Source: Apostichopus japonicus
Lineage: Eukaryota > Echinodermata > Holothuroidea > Aspidochirotida > Stichopodidae
Assembly: GCF_037975245.1 (NCBI RefSeq)
Contig: NC_092577.1
Coordinates: forward strand, 7,223,001 to 7,287,000
Length of the DNA stretch: 64,000 nucleotides
Direction: 5' to 3'
Made by a program: the position numbers and the translations under genes. The notes under the pieces were generated by a model that did not search any database, was not told the origin of the DNA, and worked only from the letters and a program-made list of their open reading frames with translations. Of this stretch, positions 1 through 11,121 are shown piece after piece. The number at the start of each line of letters is the position of its first letter. The stretch's first letter is position 1.

Positions 1-3000
1 TTTAAAATTGTATTATTTTCTGGCAAAAACCATTAAAGATCGACAACACACAGAGCTGGCATGGGGCCGATATGAATTAAGCGGGCTGGTGGTAGGGGTA
101 GAGGGAGTGTGTGAAATTTTTAACATTTGTGGTAGCATACTTTATTATTCATTATGATTGTTATGATTGCTAAGAGTTGGGTTAAATACATACATTTGAC
201 TAAAGGGGCAATTCGTTATAATATCACCCTCTCCTTACAATATGGCGACTCATCAAGCTAAGCTGTTTTTCAGTCTGTCTCATCTTACCCAAATACCGAG
301 ACCGTAATACTAAAATTAGTATGTATTCTGTGAAAAGAATATTTGATAGCTCTGCTTATATGTTGATCACTTCAAAATCTAAGAGAAGGATACTGTGCAT
401 GTACAAACATATTGTCTGTAAGATTCCTTACTACAGCAAGTTGAGCTTGGCGAGCATCAAATGGAATTAACTGGATGAACTGGTAACATATATATTGCAC
501 AATATCCAATTAATAATATCAGGTGTCGCTCAGTATCATCCTACACTATACCTGCATTGTACAGCTCTATGTAAAACACCACTCTGGCCAATTTAAAGAA
601 AATATATAGGTTACGTACCTAGTATCTAATTAGCATAATAAACGTGTATTTACCGAACTGTTGCAATTTTGTTTGAATGTAAAAGATTTTTCCTTAAAAT
701 CGTTTGTTTTCTGTATCTATTCATTGAGTGGCTGAAAGATGCGCTTTAAAATATTTCATTAATATAAAGTTAGGGCCATAGCAGATTCATTAACTCAATG
801 TACACATGTAGGCCATATAATAGAAATATTGAAGAACTGTAAATAATTTATATTTTATTGAACAAACGGTTCTTGCGTCAATCTGTCCGCTGCTACAGCA
901 TTGACACTTATTAACTTAAGGTTATTTTATTCATAAAAGGGGTCTCCCTGTTTAGACCCCTCCCAACGGACGCGAGCCATATTTGGACCCCCCCCCCCCT
1001 TTCAAAGAATACAATGCAAGAAAGGGTAAACACTTTATGGTGCTGGGAAAATGCATATCAATGTAAGCTTAAAAAAAGTTCTCTGACTATTAAGACGAAA
1101 GACGAGGCTTCCCCCTCACACTAAGAGGCTGGTCACGTGACTGGTTGAAATATCAATTAAGTCAACTCTAAATAATGTCAAATGTTTTATACAGTGACGG
1201 CGTAAGTATCAAACTTGAGAGAAACAACCAATATTGGTAAGAAGTATATAACATAAGCGTTTGGAATTCGTTTCAATCTTTGTAACAATATCGAGAGAGA
1301 ACACTGGACATTTAACGAAGAGTACTATTTTAGCATATTTTGTGTGAAGAATGGAAAGGTACAGTATGGCCTTTCATCAGGTTCAGCTGTCATGGTTTTA
1401 TTTCAATTGGACCTATTGGATCATTATGCTCCTCTTTCCCACTCTTTTATTCAATTTATCTCACAAAAATTACATTGTTTTGTATTAATTAATGCGCAAC
1501 ATTTAGACCTAAACTGGCGGCGATAACAACAAAGCTAATTGCATCATGTTGATTCCGGGAACTACATTTAATATCGCAGATTTTATTGGATGCTATTAAG
1601 CTTTCATTTTTAGAGTTTTCTATTAAGCTCGCACGATGTTGTATACTCTATTATTATTGTTTAGCTCATATGACATAAAACAATATGTTATTTGGAGGAT
1701 TCCCCCGATGGATGGTTCGTAGTCACTACTGTGCAACTACTGACCTACTTAACGTATGTTTCCATGGTGACTTTGACACGCTCACTGACAATACTTGAGG
1801 GTACAATAGGCACGTGGCTCGCGTTTACCAATTTCTATTCATTGATTTTAACTGATTCGAGTCATCTATTATTATGCTAATGAGATATTTATCCAGGTGT
1901 GGCATTCTTACTATTGAATTGCTTCAGAACATAAATTGTTGAATCAATCGTCTGTATAATGTAAGCGCTGCATATATTTGTACAGTAGAAGTAGAATAGG
2001 CCTACTGTGTGTACTAAAACGGTGATGATGTTATCGGGTAGAAACATAGAATGGATTTGATGGGCTCTCTGAAAACATACAAATTAATCTCTCTGGAGGG
2101 AGGGCGAAGGGAGGGGTAGTGGCGGGAGCAGGTATAGGGTGTCTGAAGGGTGGAGGTGGTGACTTAACTTACTGAAGAGCATACTGAACACGGGGATTGG
2201 GATAAAGCATTGATAGTCTAGATTAGAACACTAGAAAGTGAATAATCATAGATTTGAACTACATTTTTTTTTTGATAATCCGACCAAGCTATACTGCCAA
2301 CGTATATTACTTTTCATTGATACATTTTCCGTGGTTACAGTTACACCTGGAATGGCATTGAGAATATGACATGCTGAATAATTTTCATTTATATGGTATT
2401 TTATTTATGGTATTACTGAATATTTTTTCCTTGTTTCTTTGGAGTGTCGGGTGAGGCGGGATTGGGTGACTGAAATATTTCTTTCATTATTTTTAGTAAC
2501 ACGTCATACACTGTGGATCATATCAACTGATAACATTAACGTGAATGTGTAAGGATGGAAATGGGAAACTTTTTATGAGGTTGGTCTGAGGAACTGATGA
2601 AGGCGAGAGGAGTAGCGATATATTAAACTGAATATATTCGTTGTGTGACCAATTTGACTCATGAATCTTGTCTGAGAAAAATAAATAAATTAATGTATTA
2701 GTAAGGTTTACGTCTTTGTTTATAAAACTACAATATATTCTTAATAGGCCTGTGTAAAGGAAACAATGGACATGAAGAAACAAAGAAAACACAGGTAATT
2801 GATAATGGAGCTGGAGATAATAACAACAAACCACTCGGTAACAGGAACGAAGAGGGTGATGATAGGGTTAGGGTGGGAAGAGGGTAAAATATATTGAAAA
2901 GGGAAACTGTGAAGAGGAAAGATCACGGTTATAGCTGAAGGGGGTAGGTAGGGTAACAATTGATTGGTAAATAGGAGGTGTCAGGGTGTGATGAGTGAAA

Positions 3001-4077
3001 CTGGTGTTGGATGGGTTATACGTGAGGGGTTGGGATTGGGGTTGATGGATTCAATTACACTAAATTTTAAAGGGCAAAGCAGGGACGTCCTGATCAAATC
3101 ATTTATTGTTTAAAATTATGAAAAGAATAATGAAAATTAATATAAATTGAGCTTATTTCTTGTCAAATTGTATTTCAAACTATGAAGAAGAAATTGATGT
3201 AGTTTTAAATGCATTAAATCTTAAGCTCTGCAACTTATGAGATACATATTTGCCTTTAATAATTTTAGGTAGTAACAGATACAATTTAACTTTATAATTA
3301 ACTCCATTACAATTATTTTTGATAAATTTTATTTATTAACTTATTTTGAATAACTATTTTTTAATCTGCGACAACTAAAACTTTTTTATTGGTTGCTTGT
3401 TTGGTATAAATTTCAGGTTTAGCAGAGAGTAGAGTATTATAATCTGATCACATGGGATTTTACGTATAGATTCATAGGTTTTTGCTATTTTATTGCCATC
3501 ATTTTACTTCTTTTACATTTATAACGATTTTCAATCTCTTTCGTTGAAAAACAAAATCTTAAATAGATTGAACATAATTCAAAAACAAATATTTTGGAGG
3601 TTTCAGCTTGAAAAGTCACATTTATTACTTATAAACTCAAAAACCCTAGTTTTAAAACTCATTCGAATTATTTAATTTAAACGACCTTGTCTATATATCT
3701 CTTATTTTATCCTAATAAACATTCCTGTCATTCTAAAACCTATTTCTTAGTTAAATTTTAACAAAAAACTAAACAAAGAACATTTTAAACAACCCCTACT
3801 CACCCTCAACCCCTCTCTTACCAACACTCTCTTAAAATATTCCCTATTAATCCATTATATATTTTATTATTTATTATAACATCCTAAATAATTCCTTTCG
3901 CGATGACCTACTTATTCAAATAAATCCAACTAAACTAATTAAATCCAATCATGGACATTAAAATACAGCAGACTTTACATTCTCTTTAGTTCGTTTAATA
4001 TTGATAACTTTTATTAATTAAATTAATTCCCTGTTTAACTGTTATAATGATTCTAACATCTACACCGGAATACTTAC
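1..4077. other. Non-coding stretch without recognisable gene
   Basis: I see no supported gene. Reading frames are short (at most about 100 codons), AT-rich and without recognisable domains. There are C or G runs near 990-1000, a purine-rich tract on the plus strand at about 2540-3060 and a C-rich tract at 3785-3835. Possibly intronic or intergenic DNA downstream (minus-strand sense) of the LRR exon that follows. Confidence 0.6.
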
Positions 4078-4283
4078 GTCAGCTCCTTCAAGCTTGTACA
4101 CTGTGAGGAGTAAGACAAGATGGCCGCCAACTCTTCATTAGTTAGTGTCCTGTTGTTACCCATCCCCAGCTTCTGGAGAGAACTCAGGATAGAGAGAGAG
4201 AGACCAGACTGAAGGATAAGGTTCAGACCAGACTCATCAACTCTAGGAGAGCAGCCTCCTAGCCACACATAGGAGATAGGAAT
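4078..4283 (-). CDS. Leucine-rich-repeat exon of an NLR-like receptor gene
   Basis: A 206-bp exon on the minus strand. The acceptor is a pyrimidine-rich tract ending TTCATTCTAG just above 4283, and the donor is GTAAGT at 4077-4072. It reads open throughout, including GGCSPRVDESGLNLI, LSILSSLQKLGMGNN, LTNEELAAILSYSSQ and CTSLKEL. The spacing of L-x-x-L-x-L and the CTSLKEL ending before the donor resemble the LRR repeats that follow NACHT domains in invertebrate and fish NLR genes, where each exon tends to carry one or two repeats. The same strand carries a NACHT exon at 62.6-64.0 kb, but 58 kb separates them, so this may belong to a neighbouring paralogue. LRRs in NLRs sense ligand or hold the receptor inactive in the cytosol. 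NLR origin is inferred; an exon with LRR character is seen directly. No neighbouring LRR exons could be confirmed. Confidence 0.6.
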
Positions 4284-5184
4284 CTAGAATGAAAGAATAG
4301 AGTTACTGATAATAGAGTAGATAGAGATAAATAGATTGGATTTGGTTAGGATTAGAATAATTATTATGATATTATAAATAATAAAAATAACGAAATAAAA
4401 ATAAAGGCAAGTAAAGCTATAAACTATATATACATTTTGGTTGTGTTTATTTGTAGAAAGGAATTTAGTTAATGAAACGAAATAAAGGATTGATATTAAG
4501 GGGAGAAAAATATTAACAGAAATAATTAGATTAGATTAGAGGAAAATAAAGTGGTAATGTAGGATTAAAGGGTTAGTTTTATTGTTTAACAATTAAATGA
4601 TGAATTAAAGGTTTATAGCAAGTAACGTTTAATCAAATAAGAATGTGAGGCTACTTATTTTAATGTATGAGTTAATAGGAAACAAATCTCAAAGACTGGT
4701 TGAGTATTTTATAAAAAAATGGGTAATCCAGAATTGATATTATTCTATCTCTTGAAGAAAAATATTGATCAAATTTATTTGTGTTTTAACTTAGAACTTT
4801 CAGGTGGAAGATGTAATTTAATGTAAATCTTAGTCACTAATGTAATAGGAATCATGAAAAGGAAACTTCCATTTTAACTTATACCAAGTTTTTATAAAGT
4901 TTAAGGAGACTTGGAAGAAATATATTTAAATCAATAGGTTGTCTCTTATAATTAAAATGCAATTTATAGAAGCAGATGTAGATCAAATTCTAGTTTTAAG
5001 AGAGAAGGTTGATGAGACTTAAACTCAAATTTTAATATATAAATTATTTAATTATTGATCCAAATCCTACTATTCTGCTTGATTTATAATTATTCCAATT
5101 AATACGATTTGTTTAAAAGATGATGTCTACCTGTGTTTAGTTATCAAATTCATTCCTAAGTTACGGTTTAAGTGTGACATAACT
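4284..5184. other. AT-rich non-coding DNA
   Basis: No gene, tandem repeat or transposon end is evident. On the minus strand this would be the intron upstream of the LRR exon. Confidence 0.5.
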
Positions 5185-6365
5185 TCTAGTGGATTTTTTT
5201 TTTTTAAATGTAACATTTTTCTTTCTTTGCGCTTGTAGATATTCCTTAATTGGGTAACGCTTATGATCTTAACTTTCTAAACTTTATCACTTCTTACAAT
5301 TAAATAGTTCCATCCGCTATTTACAGTTTTTTTTACAAATAATATTGTTATCTAGTGGATTTTTTTCGAAATGTAACATTTTTCTTTCTTTGTGCTTGTA
5401 GATATTCCTAAAATGGGTAACGCTTACACTGGCGGATCCAGGGCCTTTGTTTGGGAGGGGCCAAAGTGGCATTAGAGTGATATGGGGGAGGGGTCTAAGG
5501 GGAGGGGGTGCCCCCTTTCCTTTGGAAAATTTTCTATTGCTGAATGCCCTCAGATGCAATTTGGTGCGACAAAAGTGTACAATGGTGATGTTAATTTACT
5601 TCTAAAAAAATGTTTCCCAGGTGTAATTTTCTAAAATATTTATAAAACAAAGTTGGGATCATCTTTCTCAAGAAATTTTATTTCTCATAGGTTATAAATT
5701 TCTTACAACCAGCCTGTAACTGCAAAATGGTGTTAAAACTGTAAATCCTCATGCTCATACATTTACATAGCTCCCAACTCTTGAGAAGGCAAATGCTGGT
5801 CCATGCCACGAATCGCCGTCCTGGGGGGGGGGTATACACCCCCTCCCCTTTTGAATTTTTTTGGAATCCTGGTGATGCCTACATGTAAAATGGTGGCACT
5901 TAGAAAGGCTTTTGTCACCCAAAATTTTCTGAGAAATATGCATTTTTTGTGTGTAACATCAATAAATTGAATAGTAGGTGATAATTCATTCTTTCCCGTG
6001 GCATGAAAATGTTCGCTGCTCGCCCCAATGAAAAGAAATATAGGCTAATTTGAGGTTCAAATGATGCTGTAAAGGAGGTTTTATACTCTATTATGCTAAA
6101 TGCTATAGAAATGATGGTTGCTAAGTCAAAATTTGATGCAAATTTTTTATGAATACTTGACAATTACAATGCGGTTTTTTCGGACGCTTGTGCGGGTCAG
6201 CGGGTTTGGGTGTTAGGGGCGGATCCAAGGGGGGGGGGCATGGCCCCCCCCCCCTCGGATCCGCCAGTGAACGCTTATGATCTTAACTTTCTGTTATCAT
6301 TTCTTCCATTTAAATAGTACCATCCGCTTTTTTATACTTTATTTTACAAATAATATTGTTATCTA
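5185..6365 (+). repeat. 166-bp tandem duplication, second unit split by a transposon
   Basis: Unit 1 runs 5185-5350 and begins TCTAGTGGATTTTTT. Unit 2 begins with the same bases at 5351, runs to the AACGCTTA site at 5426 and resumes after the transposon at 6278, ending near 6365 (ATTGTTATCTAG). Both units contain GTAACATTTTTCTTTCTTTG and TTGTAGATATTCC. The intact unit 1 supplies the empty-site sequence GGTAACGCTTATGATC, which confirms the borders of the insertion. Confidence 0.85.
5427..6269. mobile_element. hAT-like DNA transposon, 8-bp target duplication
   Basis: The element begins CACTGGCGGATCCAGGG and ends CCTCGGATCCGCCAGTG, giving about 13 bp of perfect terminal inverted repeat. It is flanked by an exact 8-bp duplication, AACGCTTA, at 5419-5426 and 6270-6277. 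The neighbouring duplicate unit at 5185-5350 shows the same site without the insertion. An 8-bp duplication and CA...TG ends fit the hAT superfamily, though the assignment is inference because no transposase is encoded. Length is 843 bp. The interior has G and C runs next to the ends (6226-6255) and no credible reading frame, so it is non-autonomous. Confidence 0.88.
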
Positions 6366-6369
6366 GAAA

Positions 6370-9300
6370 CACTTCATATACTTGAGGGTTTAATTATACT
6401 TATTAATTATAACTTTTAAGTTTAATCGGGTTGATTTGATCTTCATTGTAATATCTTCTGTTACTATGGAGTTCAGAGGGTGTCAACAGTTAGCGGACAA
6501 ATATCGATTGACAAACACGAGAGATAAATCAGTTAATTAAAAGTTTAATGAGAGGATGGCGCCTTTTAAAACTAACGTTAGAACTACGGCTCTGGCGAAC
6601 GTTGCAACAGCGTAAAAGAAGTGGCGCACTTTAAATAAAAAAAAAATGTTTTAAATATCATGTGGCCATAAGTCTGTTGGCTTGGAAATGACTACGGTTT
6701 TTCGAAATTAAGTGGGCAAAATTAAGACAAAACCAGCGGTGAGTGGAACACCACGACCTAGTTGCTGCTGGCAAGACATGGACAAAGGATTTCTTTTTAA
6801 TAACTATTTATTGCATTTTATTATTATTAAACTTAAATTTGAAAACTGTTTTTAGAGGCTCAAAGCTCTAGGCACTATACAATATTTAACAAACCTATCT
6901 TTCGCATTAAGTGTAAGGTATATTGGCAGGATTTAGGTCATTCAACTAATAATCAATTATTTAATAAAATTATTTCAGTCAGCCTGCTTGGTAAAAAGCT
7001 GCTGGTTTCTCACACAATTGACTCAAATTTCCGACCTGGTAGATTTATAAGTTAGGTGATTACAATAACAATTGTGGAATGTTATATATTGACTTGTATT
7101 AATGCCTATGGCTATGTTATGTACGATTAAACTCGAGTTGAACAATTTTCTGTGATTTAAGATTTTTGAAGGGATAACAAAGTTTCTACAGTTTGTCTAT
7201 GGATACTTTTTCTTAGCTAGAATGAAGTAATTGTTTTCGAAGTAAAGGATCATCATCTCACCTAGAATGTTAATCGCTGGTTTTATTCTTCGCTTAATTT
7301 AAGTTTCCTTAAGAAAACTCAGTGTCTCGATTGTATTTTATTCAATTCCTTTATAGTTGCTTTAACTTGGACTTTTCTGATAATCAGTCAGAATGCTAAA
7401 CATGTCCTCTCGCTAAAAGTAGTAATTCTAGCTTTTCGTGGGTGATGTTTGAGATTTGTAACATAGCCTTATAACTTTATTACTAGTCTAGCCTATAACC
7501 TACCTAAGTTTGGCCTGGCCTTCGTACACATCCTAGCCTATGCCTCTATACCATACCGTCAAATTATCTCACTGATCAATAGTTACTGTTTTAGCTATTA
7601 ACAGCGGTTCCTCTCCATTAAATAATCCATCTTAATTAGCACTCAACAAGTCAATGGTAACACACAACTCCCACGAATTTACTACGTAGGCCTACTCTGC
7701 AACCTCACTAATATAACACTTAACCATTCATTGTCAGTGATATGTACTAGATTTGAACAGGTATTCAATAACATGAGTCACCGATATTCATATACAGGTG
7801 TTTCGTAGCTTTTCGCGGGCGATGTTTAAGATTCATAACAGACATGTTGGCGCCAATAGGAGTAAATGTACGTAACGTTATACATGCCCGGTGGAAACAG
7901 ACAGTTTAAAAACTGATGTTAATTGGATATTTAGTAAGCAAGAGGTCGATGAAGTAAATAGTACAACACAACCTCTATCAAGTCAATGAAGATATCATTG
8001 TAGCCCCACCCCCTTTTTCTCCCTTTTTACTTAGTACTATCCTCATCAAGAAAAGTTTAATTTTTGAGATAAAATATAGTTGAAATTTATATCAGAAAGA
8101 AATTTTGATTTCGAGAAATGCAATGGCAATTTCGAGAGAAACGTACAAGTTTTAGATAAAACGCTAATATAATAGTCGACATTTGATCTAAAAACTTTCT
8201 AGTAAAAAGGCGAAAGTTTAAAACAGAAAGAATTCGACATTATACATGAAGGGAATTAAAGAAGACGGGTTGAAATAAATCGAAGATATTTTTAGATAAA
8301 GTAGTTTAATGTTGAGAATCTCGGTAAAATTACAGATGGCAATTTTAAGACAAACTTGATTTTCAAGAAAAGAAAAGGATATGAAAATTTTCCAGTGTTC
8401 TATGTGGGTCACATTAATGACAAAATATGTATTGTTTGCTTAATTGGGATGCCTATCCCGACCCCCTACCCAACTATCCCTTCCTACGCCAATCAAGTGA
8501 TTTGTCACATGTCTACATAGATATGGGGAAGGTGTATCTGATTAAGTGCATGTTCATCCACTGAAGGGCTGTAAGTTTGCCTCTCCAATCCTGTAAACGG
8601 ATCGACTCTCCTGTATGGTTTAGTATCCCGATGAATTTATGAAGGGGAATGAACCTTTAGTTCAAGGGGGGGGGGGGGTGGGGCAGATCCCAAATGACTT
8701 AGGTAGTTCCTACACTATTATGTAAAGGACAGAGTGAAAAGAAGAATTTAAAAACGGAAGAGGTGTGGTCGTTGGCTTGTTGAAGGCAAATCTGCAGTAG
8801 CCCCGTTCCCTGAATTCTTTTCGAAAATTGCTGTTAACTGGTGAACTCCGAGGCATAATTAGACTACCAATTTAGGTCTAAAATTTGGCTCCATGCACCA
8901 TGCAGTTTTGCCTATATAAACATTGTTTTTGTGTAAAGTCGTAAGGGAGGGGTGTTCACCCGTATAGCAGTGGCCTTCTTCTTAGCTGAATATAACATTG
9001 CCCCCCCCCCCTTCTTTTCTATCCAAGTGTATAAGTTGGACATTTTCTGATTTATGTTGAAATACCAAAATACTTAAATCTCGTCATTTCAAAATACTAT
9101 CAAGATAGATTTCGCTAGTCTAGCCTACGCGTTGTTCCTTGGAACTTACACTCGCCTCTTATCTTTGCTTTACTGGAAAGACACGACCATCATATTTGTT
9201 TTCATTACTTGCATATTGCGTTTTCATTATTTATTTTGTGTTGGATCCCTTTTTATATAATAAAATTATGTTGTGAATTGTCAAGAGGCCGTCTAAATTG

Positions 9301-9500
9301 TCATTTGGTGAGTTGCAGTGTAATAACTTATTTAAGTATTTGTTATCTTTTCCAAAAAACCTATACGACCCATAACACGTAGCCCTAAACACTTTCAAGC
9401 TGCTGTACAGGATTCTATTAACGCATCATTACGAGAAAATTGTCAAGGTGCAAATGATGAATTTACATTTTGCAGCATATCGATTAAGTCCTCACTTTTA
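6370..9500. other. Non-coding DNA
   Basis: No supported gene. A short imperfect direct repeat (AGCTTTTCGTGGGTGATGTT near 7431, and AGCTTTTCGCGGGCGATGTT near 7808) is visible. G and C runs at about 8668-8680 and 9001-9011 resemble those inside the hAT-like elements elsewhere, but no paired ends were found. Confidence 0.5.
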
Positions 9501-11117
9501 GATCTAACGAATTTGCCTTTAATTTGCATTTACAATTTTGTTGTAAATTGCTATTTATCTAGAAAAGAGGGGAATTTCCCTCGTGGCCAATGGAAACGAC
9601 TTGAACAAGTCTCATTTTCAAAATCTAAACAAACAACGACACAGTGTAAAGCAGCGTTTCAAGAACGGTTGTTACTGTATGGTTGTACTTCCCTGTTTGT
9701 TTGGTGTGATTCCTCGAAGCAACAGTACTGGCTTACTAAATGTGAAGATATTGCAATACATTCCAGATGGTGAACACACTGAAAGAGAAAGACCTAGAAT
9801 ATTGCAATTGTCAAAGAAGAAATCCCACGTATGTCTTGTGTTCCTTTCAAGTTTCATATTGTTAGGCTATTTACTGTACCTACAACTTTTGTAGAAGGAC
9901 AGGGACATCATAACGTTGAAGTTATGGCTTAGGTCTTCTCTAGTCATATAAGAAAAGTACAGCCTAACTTATGCCTAGTAGTCCAATGGTTTTAGTTACA
10001 ATATTCAATACTAGCGCAATGCCAGCATAAAGCGTGACCTAGGCTCAGCACAATGTAGGAATTGCTGAAATATGGTGATCAATGCTAGTCTGTTACAGTG
10101 TTAGTTGCTTTACGTTGAAGCCTGGGAGGTTTTCCTCCCTCAGAATACTGATCATATTCATATTATTTATTGAAGTAGTGTTCTACACTTGCGAGATCAT
10201 CCAACTGTAAAGGTTTTAGTTAAATTTATTCATAAACACCTACTCTTAAAGTACTCTTGAGTTGTTTCCTCTCCTGGGAATTGTGGATTTAAGTGCTGAC
10301 CTGCCATTGAGTATTTAAGGTCAAATGAATGCAAGGTTTTCCAGAGATTGAGATTCAATTCCATATCATATAGCCTACAAGCATTATTGTTGTTTGTGTC
10401 ACCCAAAATACTCAGTAGGGGCTATAGCGCCCTTCTCAAATTACTGCAGTGCTTAACAAGTTAACACTACCCTTACTGATCCAAGACAACCCATTACTGG
10501 AACATATCCATAATTTCCGGGGTTTGTGCTGATAATGCTCATTTCCTATTGACGTAGAGTATCTTCAGCTTCAATATCACTTTTACATACTTTTTCATAA
10601 TTACTGTACTTAACAGTGTAGGGGTCTTTTACAGCTAACATGTGAAGTTGATTGCCCACAAAGACTGCTGTAGTGTCACGTTGCTATCTCAGCTATCTGA
10701 ATGCAAAATTTCCTAAGAACTTTCAAACACCTTGCAGAAACCAAACACTGTAATACTGCATAATCACTAATTTAAAAAGATCAATCATTGGATCAAAGTG
10801 GAACTGCTACCATGGGTTTTTCTTTGTTGTGAGTGTCCTTTGGTTTCTGAAGTGTGAGATTTCTGAACATCTAATTTGATTTCATGTTAGTGTTTCACTT
10901 TTGATTTAGAAGTCACTGAGGCTCTAAAGGCTCCATGATGTAATTATTCAACTGTAGTGAATATGAAGACGCAGACCGTACTGGATAGAGGAGAGCAGGA
11001 CCTACTGTATGATCCTACTGTATCAAGCTTCTTTTGGTATCCTACACTTCTTGATGCACAGAGTTCCATTGGAATGGTAAGAATGAAGTAAATCTGGTTT
11101 GTAGTGACTTGATTCAC
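9501..11117. other. Non-coding DNA with a weak reading frame
   Basis: A 103-codon frame at 9583-9894 ends in a hydrophobic stretch (VCLVFLSSFILLGYLLYL) but has no recognisable homology and no ATG supporting its start, so I do not call it a gene. Otherwise nothing is seen. Confidence 0.4.
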
Positions 11118-11121
11118 CAAA

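Noticed and set aside
2523-2959. Minus-strand frames of 72 and 103 codons
   Set aside because: Low-complexity S/F/I/L-rich translation of a purine-rich plus-strand tract; no splice signals or motif.
9583-9894. 103-codon frame ending in a hydrophobic segment
   Set aside because: No ATG at the start, no homology recognised, and overlapping frames on both strands.
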